Assembly: GCF_019800005.1 (NCBI RefSeq)
Contig: NZ_JABGCL010000021.1
Span: 1 to 64,000 of the forward strand
Source: Geminicoccus harenae
GTDB lineage: Bacteria; Pseudomonadota; Alphaproteobacteria; Geminicoccales; Geminicoccaceae
Length of the DNA stretch: 64,000 nt
Reading direction: 5' to 3'
Made by a program: the position numbers and the translations under genes. The notes under the pieces were generated by a model. That model had not been told where the DNA came from and did not search any database. It worked only from the letters and a program-made list of their open reading frames with translations. Below, piece by piece: positions 58,837 to 64,000 of the stretch (position 1 is the stretch's first letter; each line of letters opens with the position of its first letter).

Positions 58837-59553
58837 ATGACCCTCACGCTGTTCTCCTACCCCCAGCTGTTCGGACTGTCGGACAACAACCCCTACGGGC
58901 TGAAGGTGGCGACCTTCATGCAGCTGTGCGGCGTCCCGTTCCGGCACGCGCACATCATCGACGCGAGCGCGGCACCGCGCGGGCAACTGCCCTATCTGGA
59001 CGACGACGGCCAGGTCATCGGCGACAGTGATGCGATCATCGCGCACCTGACGGCGAAGCTCGACCTCGCGATCGACCGGGACCTGAGCCCGTCCCAGCGC
59101 TGCACCGACCTCCTGGTCCGGCGCATGCTGGACGACCTCTACTGGGTGATGTCGTATTCCCGCTGGCGGGACGACCGCTACTGGCCGCTGTTCCGCGATG
59201 CCCTGCTGACGACCCATGCGGAGCTGACCGCCGACCAGCTGGAGGCGGCGCGCGGCTACAACTTCCAGCGCTACCACTACCAGGGCATCGGCCGCTACGA
59301 GCCGGCCGATGCCTATGCCCGGGGCGTACGGGACCTGGAGGTGCTGGCGGCATTGCTGGGAGACGGGCCGTTCCTGTTCGGCGACCGCGTGCACGGCATC
59401 GACGCGGCGATCTACGGCTTCGTCGCCAACATCCATTGCTACGAGATCGACACGCCGCTGAAGGAGACGGTCCAGGCCACCCCGCAACTGGTGGCGCACT
59501 GCCAGCGGGTGGGCGAGCTGGCACAGGCGCGGGCGGTGCCGCCCCCGGCCTAG
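58837..59553 (+). CDS. glutathione S-transferase family protein
   Basis: 238 residues. The thioredoxin-like N-terminal domain has LFSYPQLFGLSDNNPYGLKV, and AAPRGQLPYLDDDGQVIGDS, where P-x-L-x-D-D-G-x-x-I-x-D-S is the glutathione gamma-glutamyl binding loop. A helical C-terminal domain (about 85-235) has VHGIDAAIYGFVANIHCY. The lack of a Cys or classic Ser at the active site and the N-capping pattern suggest the Fin/metaxin-like group. Probable detoxification or thiol chemistry in the cytoplasm. Its stop overlaps the convergent 100-residue ORF by four bases. Confidence 0.85.
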   Translation: MTLTLFSYPQLFGLSDNNPYGLKVATFMQLCGVPFRHAHIIDASAAPRGQLPYLDDDGQVIGDSDAIIAHLTAKLDLAIDRDLSPSQRCTDLLVRRMLDDLYWVMSYSRWRDDRYWPLFRDALLTTHAELTADQLEAARGYNFQRYHYQGIGRYEPADAYARGVRDLEVLAALLGDGPFLFGDRVHGIDAAIYGFVANIHCYEIDTPLKETVQATPQLVAHCQRVGELAQARAVPPPA

Positions 59554-59852
59554 CCGGCAGGGCGGCGCAGCAGGCAGACGTAGCGGCCTCTCGGCCCATC
59601 GGGCGGCGGGGCTGCCAGCGCCACGCCGTAGCGCCGGTGGAGCCCCGCCGCCACCGCCTGCGCTGCCTTCGGGGTGAGTGCCGGCTTGGCCAGCCAGGGC
59701 ACCGCTAGGCCGCCTGCCCCGCCATGAACCTCGAGGAACGGCTCAGGCGCCTCGGCCGTGCCGACCAGCCACTCTTCGGGCCTGGCGCCGAACTCCTTGA
59801 TATAGCTCAGGCAGTCGAACTGGATCTGGCTGACGCTGTAGGCGCGCTGCAT
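59550..59852 (-). CDS. hypothetical 100-residue protein of the amidase operon
   Basis: A small soluble protein without membrane segments, beginning MQRAYSVSQIQFDCLSYIKE, with one cysteine early (FDCLSY) and a second near the end (YVCLLRR). It is rich in Ala, Pro and Gly in between. I do not recognise a family. It starts six bases after the pseudo-Rieske gene stop and is the last gene of the dimethylformamidase-like operon. That position suggests it partners that protein, but no function can be assigned. Confidence 0.6.
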   Translation of the reverse strand: MQRAYSVSQIQFDCLSYIKEFGARPEEWLVGTAEAPEPFLEVHGGAGGLAVPWLAKPALTPKAAQAVAAGLHRRYGVALAAPPPDGPRGRYVCLLRRPAG

Positions 59853-59858
59853 GGCCGC

Positions 59859-60770
59859 TCAGGCGACGTGGTTGAAGCGGGGATGGCTGCGATAGACGCT
59901 GTCCGGGCGCGGGCCGGTCGGACGGGCCGGCCCGGCGAGCAGCAGTTCGATCAGCCACCGGTGCTGGGGCAGGTCCGCCGGTGCAGCGGCGGCAGCCCAT
60001 CGCTCGACCTGGGCCGTCCAGGCGGCACGCGCCTGGTCGGCAGGCGGAGTCCGGGCCAGCAGGCTCAGCCGGCACAAGGTGCGCTCTGGTGCCACCGGCT
60101 GAAGCACGACCATGCAGGTCTCACCTTCGCCCTGCAGCAGCACGAGATTCGGGAAATGCCAAGTCGCGCACGTTGCCGGCTCGTCGCCGTCCCCGGCCAG
60201 GAGCGCTGCGGCCACCTGCTTCCAGTTGCCGGCGAGCGTGCGCCAGCAAGCCGGTGCTGCGTGGAGCGGCAACGGGCCAGGCTCGGGCGGGCGCTCGCCT
60301 AGTGCCGGATCGACGGCGACGAACAGCAGCCCGGCTTGCAGGGCCAGCGGCAGGACCGGCAGGCGCTCGGGCCGCATGCCGAGATACTGGTACATCTCGG
60401 GCACCGGCTCGCCGTCCGGCCCGGCCGGGATGGCCGGACGGTCCAGGCTGTAGCCGCAGGAGGTGAAGCCGCAGCGGGTCTTCCTGCCGCTCTGGCATTG
60501 CAGCGGGATGAAGTGGCAGCCGCCGTGCTGCGCCTTGTTGAGGCGTGCCACCAGCCCCCCGTCCGCCATCCGCTGCACGTGGATGCCATGGACGCCCACC
60601 GTGTAGGGCAGCAGGTCGCCGGGGTTCGGGATCTCCTCAGCCCGGCCGACACACACCCAGACCTTTGGCCACAGCCGCTCGTCCTCCAGCCGGCCGAACC
60701 CGGACGAGCCGAAGGCAGCCGCCGGCAGCCCGTTTCGGTAGGTGGCCGGATCGGTGAAGTCCGGCTCCAT
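59859..60770 (-). CDS. degenerate Rieske/ring-hydroxylating-oxygenase alpha-like protein
   Basis: 303 residues aligned in outline with Rieske oxygenase alpha subunits: an N-terminal LEDERLWPKVWVCVGRAEEI, a Rieske-like domain (about 40-150) and a shortened C-terminal SRPBCC-like domain with GNWKQVAAALL and TWHFPNLVLLQGEGET. The usual cluster ligands are not preserved. The C-R-H box reads AQH (residues 80-82) and the C-P-Y-H box reads CGFT (100-103). Four cysteines at 85, 92, 100 and 105 lie in the same region. The D-x2-H-x4-H mononuclear iron motif is missing, its segment replaced by a short loop. The start is in the TGATG overlap with the amidase gene. Confidence 0.75.
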   Translation of the reverse strand: MEPDFTDPATYRNGLPAAAFGSSGFGRLEDERLWPKVWVCVGRAEEIPNPGDLLPYTVGVHGIHVQRMADGGLVARLNKAQHGGCHFIPLQCQSGRKTRCGFTSCGYSLDRPAIPAGPDGEPVPEMYQYLGMRPERLPVLPLALQAGLLFVAVDPALGERPPEPGPLPLHAAPACWRTLAGNWKQVAAALLAGDGDEPATCATWHFPNLVLLQGEGETCMVVLQPVAPERTLCRLSLLARTPPADQARAAWTAQVERWAAAAAPADLPQHRWLIELLLAGPARPTGPRPDSVYRSHPRFNHVA

Positions 60771-63151
60771 CAGGGGATCATGGCGTTCGGGTCGTAGTCG
60801 GCGCGGCCGCGCGGCTTGATCGATTCCGGCGGGGGCGGCGGCAGCGGGCCGTCCTGCATGAACCGGTCGAGCACGTTCTTGGTCAGCTTCGAGATATTGT
60901 TGTCGCCATTGTTCCAGGGCAGCGCCCCGCAATAGGCGATCGAACTGAAGGCGAAGCAGGCGCCACCGTTCGGGGTCTCGTGATAGGCCAGGTCCGAGCG
61001 GACCCGCGGATGCTGGGTCCCGTCGATGCCGGGCTGGCTGGTGCCGTAATACTCGCCGACCAGCAGATAGGCCTCGGTATGCCGGCCGGCCGAGGTCGCC
61101 ACGGTCAGCGTGTGCGGCGGCGAGCCCAGCATGGTGTCGACAATGTCGACCTCGAGGCCAGCGGCACCGCCGCCGCACAGGCCGAAATTGCCGAGCTTTT
61201 CGTCGGGCCCGATCCCCTCGAACGCCCAGGCGATCCGCGGGTTGGTGCTGTCCGGCGTGCGGGTGTAGTAGGTGCCGACGTCGAAGCCCTGCGCGGCCAT
61301 GCCGGCGCCGGCCACCGCGTGCAGCATCCGCCCGCGAAAGCGCCACATGCCGCCGAGCTCGCCGGTGCTCTGGTGGTAGTATTCGCCAGGATCGGCGAAC
61401 CAGGGCCGGATGCCGCTCTCGCAGCGGCGCAGCTCGGTGATGACGCCCCGGCCCAGATGATCATAGGCCGGATGGTAGGTCTGCACCCAGTACCAGCCAT
61501 CGCCGCCCAGATACATGAGCCGGCCGCCGGCTTGGGTGTAGTCGTGGAGCGCGTCGATCTGCGGGCCACTGTTGTGCTCGGGATGCGAGCCGGTCAGCAC
61601 CACGTTGTAGCGCTGGAGCCGAGCCAGGCCCTCGTAGGTGACGTCCTCGTCAGTGAACACCTCGTACTCGTAGCCCATCCGGTCCAGCCAGTAGATCAGA
61701 TGCAGGTCGGCATTGTACTGCCAGGGCGCCTGGGCCACGAAGGTATCGTATTTCGGCCGCATGTTCAGGATCGGCCGCAGGCGCGACGAGAAGCTGACGC
61801 CGCTGCCGTCGGTATGCACGTCATATTGCGAGCTGCCGTACTCGCGATGCTCGGCCAGGAACATGTTCTGGTCCTGCATGATCGGCACGCGATACATGAT
61901 CAGCTCGGCCCCGGCGCCATTGGTCGCCATGTGCTCGTTGGCATAGGCGAGATAGCTGATGGTCGGGATCATCACCCCGATCTTCGCCGACGTCGTGCCG
62001 AGTTTCGCCACCACCCAGAACGGCAGATAGTCCTCGTCGCCCTCTGCCGTGGTCAGCTTGACCGCATAAGCGCGGCTCCTGGTGCCCTCCGGCACGGTCC
62101 AGGTGAAGTCCACCTCCCAGCGGGCATCGTCCACGTCGTCGTCGTGGAAGTGGATCGCGCCGTACTCGTCCTTGGCGTGCTTCCAGTCGAAATTCTCGCC
62201 CCGCCAGTTGTGGCCGGTCATGGCCCGGGTCGGGCAGTTCACCAGGGTCAGGTCGAGGCGATAGGGGCCGCGGTCGTGGCCGATGAGCGTATCGATGCCC
62301 TGGCCGAAGTCCCAGGAGGCCACCAGGCACCTGGCGAGCGCGTTGGTCGGGCCGGCATGGGTGCGCTCGGTCAGGCCGCGATCGGCACCGGCCTTCATCA
62401 TCTCGATCTCGAGCCGCGACAGCGCCCGGTTGCACAGGCGCGGCCCATCGATCTTGCCGTTATAGTTGCCGGCGATCCGGAAGCCGGACGGATGCTGGCG
62501 GTCGCCCGGCATGGCCTCGGCCGGATAGCCCGCGATCACGAACGGTGCGGCCGCATGGGTCAGGCCCGGCCTGAGCTGCGCCTCGACCGGCTCCGCCACC
62601 GGGTCCAGCGCATAGACGACCTGCGGCTCGTGATGGAGCACCGCCCTGCCCGTGGCCGCATCGAAGCTGGCCGCGACGAAGTGCCAGGCACGGTCGCGCA
62701 GCGGCATGGGTGCCGTCACCACCTGGTCGTCGACCCGCAGCTCCAGATGGCCATCGACATCGATGAACAGGCCATAGCCCCTGCCCCTGCTCCACTGGCC
62801 GATGATCGCCTGGGGCCCGTGCTTCCAGTAGCGCTCGTGGGTCTTTGGCGCAGTCGGCCAGATCCAGCACTGCAGGGTGAAGCTCTGGAGGTCGAGCTGC
62901 GGGCAGTCGGCCACCCAGCCATAGGAGCCGCTATGGATCACCTGCGGCCTTCCGGGATACTCGCCCTCGATGTCGCTCGGCACATGGCGCTCGATGAAGC
63001 CGGGCCCGCGCGGGTTGGTGTCGCCGTTCACCAGCTCGACGATCTCGGCCCGGTAGGTCCTGGGGCCGTCGCAGTTGACGAAGAAGCTGATCGGCTCGCC
63101 GGGGTGGACGCTGAACTTGTCGGCATATCCGGTCAGGCGCATCGCAGGCAT
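60770..63151 (-). CDS. N,N-dimethylformamidase large subunit-like amidase
   Basis: 793 residues, close to the 762 of the Paracoccus DMFase large subunit. An N-terminal segment is followed by a LamG-like jelly roll (about 95-290; LQSFTLQCWIWPT, WHFVAASFDAATGRA) and a C-terminal ThuA/glutamine-amidotransferase-like core. The published iron site of DMFase uses two tyrosines and a glutamate, with a nearby histidine. Matching residues here are Y400 (ISYLAYANEHM), Y443 (SQYDVHTDG) and H523/E525 (GSHPEH). It would hydrolyse a small amide to an amine plus a carboxylate. GGAGAG precedes the ATG. Third-generation relatives may use other amides, so the substrate is inferred. Confidence 0.88.
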   Translation of the reverse strand: MPAMRLTGYADKFSVHPGEPISFFVNCDGPRTYRAEIVELVNGDTNPRGPGFIERHVPSDIEGEYPGRPQVIHSGSYGWVADCPQLDLQSFTLQCWIWPTAPKTHERYWKHGPQAIIGQWSRGRGYGLFIDVDGHLELRVDDQVVTAPMPLRDRAWHFVAASFDAATGRAVLHHEPQVVYALDPVAEPVEAQLRPGLTHAAAPFVIAGYPAEAMPGDRQHPSGFRIAGNYNGKIDGPRLCNRALSRLEIEMMKAGADRGLTERTHAGPTNALARCLVASWDFGQGIDTLIGHDRGPYRLDLTLVNCPTRAMTGHNWRGENFDWKHAKDEYGAIHFHDDDVDDARWEVDFTWTVPEGTRSRAYAVKLTTAEGDEDYLPFWVVAKLGTTSAKIGVMIPTISYLAYANEHMATNGAGAELIMYRVPIMQDQNMFLAEHREYGSSQYDVHTDGSGVSFSSRLRPILNMRPKYDTFVAQAPWQYNADLHLIYWLDRMGYEYEVFTDEDVTYEGLARLQRYNVVLTGSHPEHNSGPQIDALHDYTQAGGRLMYLGGDGWYWVQTYHPAYDHLGRGVITELRRCESGIRPWFADPGEYYHQSTGELGGMWRFRGRMLHAVAGAGMAAQGFDVGTYYTRTPDSTNPRIAWAFEGIGPDEKLGNFGLCGGGAAGLEVDIVDTMLGSPPHTLTVATSAGRHTEAYLLVGEYYGTSQPGIDGTQHPRVRSDLAYHETPNGGACFAFSSIAYCGALPWNNGDNNISKLTKNVLDRFMQDGPLPPPPPESIKPRGRADYDPNAMIP

Positions 63152-63228
63152 GCTGGGCTCTCCGCATGGCGCGCCACGGGCGCCACGTTCTTGCTCTCGA
63201 CGATCGGGATGGCGGGAGGGTTGGGCGG

Positions 63229-63663
63229 TCAGGTCCAGTTGTAGGCGCCGCGCTTCCAGCCTTCGTGGAAATGCTCGGGCATGCCGTCGGATTCGGGCAG
63301 CTCGTCCAGGCGCATCAGGAAGATCGCGTGCTGGACCTCCTGCTCGTCCTCGAACACCCGCTCATCCACGAAGCTGGGCGGCACGCCGCGGATGCCGGAC
63401 AGCCGGCCGATGCGCCATTCCCGGTCGGGCTTGGTGCAGATGACCACGAGCTTGCCGGCGGGCGGCTGGGCCCGCATTCGGAACAGGACCTGGCGCAGCA
63501 GCGGGTCGTCATAGATGCCGCCGCCGACATCGGTGGTGTCGCCGGGCGTGGCACATTCGAGGATCGCGCAGCCGGCCACGCCCTTCATCGACTGGATGCA
63601 TCGCCAATGCGTGTCGATCAGGCGCTGGCGCTCCGGTGTCCCGGGCCGGGGAATGGGGATCAT
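63229..63663 (-). CDS. N,N-dimethylformamidase small subunit-like
   Basis: 144 residues, similar in length to the roughly 130-residue DMFase small subunit. Motifs include ERQRLIDTHWRCIQSMKG, GVPPSFVDERVFEDEQEVQH and the terminal HFHEGWKRGAYNWT. In the characterised enzyme it packs against the large subunit to complete the alpha2beta2 assembly. GGGAGG stands eight bases before the ATG at 63663, so the longer upstream frame is not used. First gene of the operon; the large subunit follows after 77 bases. Confidence 0.85.
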   Translation of the reverse strand: MIPIPRPGTPERQRLIDTHWRCIQSMKGVAGCAILECATPGDTTDVGGGIYDDPLLRQVLFRMRAQPPAGKLVVICTKPDREWRIGRLSGIRGVPPSFVDERVFEDEQEVQHAIFLMRLDELPESDGMPEHFHEGWKRGAYNWT

Positions 63664-63738
63664 CGCGCTGCCTCCCTGCGCTCGCCCTCTGGTCGTCCGC
63701 AAGCTCAGCACGATTTGCCGCCAACGAGAAGCGCCCGA

Positions 63739-63753
63739 GGTTAATCGGTTAAT
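63739..63753. promoter_or_regulatory. tandem GGTTAAT repeat upstream of the amidase operon
   Basis: GGTTAAT occurs at 63739-63745 and again at 63747-63753, eight bases apart start to start, about 75 bases upstream of the small-subunit ATG. It is the most AT-rich spot of the gap. It could be a regulator site or part of the promoter of the operon. Confidence 0.35.
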
Positions 63754-63822
63754 GGCATGTTGCTTCCCAGAACAGGGCCGAGGCCGCGACGTTGCTTTCG
63801 GCTGCCCAGCCTGCGCGCAGCA

Positions 63823-63847
63823 GGGTGCCCGGCTGATCCGGGCACCC
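63823..63847 (-). terminator. possible terminator hairpin after the lectin-like gene
   Basis: GGGTGCCCGG (63823-63832) pairs perfectly with CCGGGCACCC (63838-63847) with a five-base loop. It lies 20 bases beyond the stop of the lectin-like gene in its direction of transcription. There is no T-run after the stem, so it would be an inefficient or Rho-assisted terminator that separates this gene from the amidase operon. Confidence 0.45.
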
Positions 63848-63867
63848 ATGACAAGCGAGAAGGAAGC

Positions 63868-64000
63868 TCAGTCGTCGGGCCACCAGTTATGCCAGAGCGC
63901 CCCATCGCTGCCGCGCCCGAAGCAGTCCAGGCGGCGCGGACCCCAGCTCAGGCATTCCGGCCGGTGGGTGAGAATGCCGCCCAGGCTTTCCCAGCCGCGC
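63868..64000 (-). CDS. C-terminal part of a DUF346-like beta-propeller (lectin-type) protein
   Basis: The last 43 codons of a gene that continues past the window. WESLGGILTHRPECLSWGPR followed by RLDCFGRGSDGALWHNWWPD matches one blade of the fucose-lectin-like DUF346/PLL propeller family, in which W-E-S-L-G-G and S-W-G-P recur in each repeat. Such proteins bind sugars such as fucose and are often secreted. Only the final blade is seen; repeat number, signal peptide and start lie outside. Confidence 0.8.
   Translation of the reverse strand, partial: RGWESLGGILTHRPECLSWGPRRLDCFGRGSDGALWHNWWPDD

Noticed and set aside
60980..63244. 754-codon plus-strand frame opposite the dimethylformamidase-like gene
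   Set aside because: Antisense shadow; the minus-strand frame carries the conserved active site.

Overview
GC-rich (roughly 70 percent by eye) chromosomal DNA of an alphaproteobacterium. The signs are a C4-pathway 5-aminolevulinate synthase, adjacent rpoZ and bifunctional rsh (ppGpp) genes, a dapA-smpB pair, a family-5 type uracil-DNA glycosylase, and dense blocks of genes joined by ATGA or GTGA overlaps. The mix of polyamine- and peptide-type ABC transporters, unusual catabolic enzymes and glycosyltransferases fits a Rhodospirillales/Geminicoccales-type lineage, but that placement is inference.

Layout: 0-0.8 kb, broken IS3-family remnants. 0.9-2.7 kb, two SIS-domain sugar-phosphate genes. 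2.7-3.4 kb, no recognisable gene. 3.4-6.9 kb, motB, motA, smpB, dapA (minus strand). 7.0-11.1 kb, lytic transglycosylase, threonine dehydratase-like enzyme, PldB-like lipase. 11.0-12.3 kb, uracil-DNA glycosylase and a NYN-domain protein. 12.6-15.3 kb, rpoZ and rsh. 15.3-17.8 kb, hemA and an ornithine/lysine decarboxylase. 18-21.5 kb, MOSC protein, enolase-superfamily enzyme, iron-type alcohol dehydrogenase, SMR pump. 21.7-26.0 kb, a complete PotDBCA-type ABC importer. 26.0-35.9 kb, a minus-strand block in which glycosyltransferases, a histidine phosphatase, a polysaccharide deacetylase and a double ABC ATPase are chained by 4-bp overlaps and followed by a solute-binding protein. 36-40.7 kb, fatty acid desaturase, then a second solute-binding protein with two Dpp-type permeases. 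40.9-44.3 kb, a phage-tailspike-like three-gene module and an RTX protein. 44.3-46.7 kb, a hydrolase and an acyl-CoA ligase. 46.8-49.8 kb, polysaccharide genes (O-antigen ligase-like, membrane-anchored nucleotidyltransferase, PssD/PssE-like pair). 49.8-50.0 kb, AT-rich DNA with a terminator and a possible small RNA. 50.0-53.4 kb, membrane adenylate cyclase and an FG-GAP/UnbV protein. 53.7-57.6 kb, MttB-family methyltransferase, crcB, hutU. 57.7-59.6 kb, a methyltransferase-GNAT fusion and a GST. 59.6-63.7 kb, an N,N-dimethylformamidase-like operon with a degenerate Rieske-oxygenase homologue and a 100-residue unknown. The window ends in a lectin-like propeller gene.

How the genes work together: the split Dpp-type transporter (ATPase and one binding protein in the 26-30 kb block; permeases and a second binding protein at 37-41 kb) encloses the glycosyltransferase block and the desaturase. 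This suggests one functional region for a glycolipid or glycan and its transport (inference). The amidase operon would release an amine and formate from a small amide. The Rieske-like protein encoded with it has lost most iron ligands of its family and is the most unusual protein in the window. Best leads: the amidase/pseudo-Rieske operon, the glycosyltransferase-transporter chain, the tailspike module, the membrane nucleotidyltransferase with PssD/PssE, and the possible small RNA near 49.9 kb.
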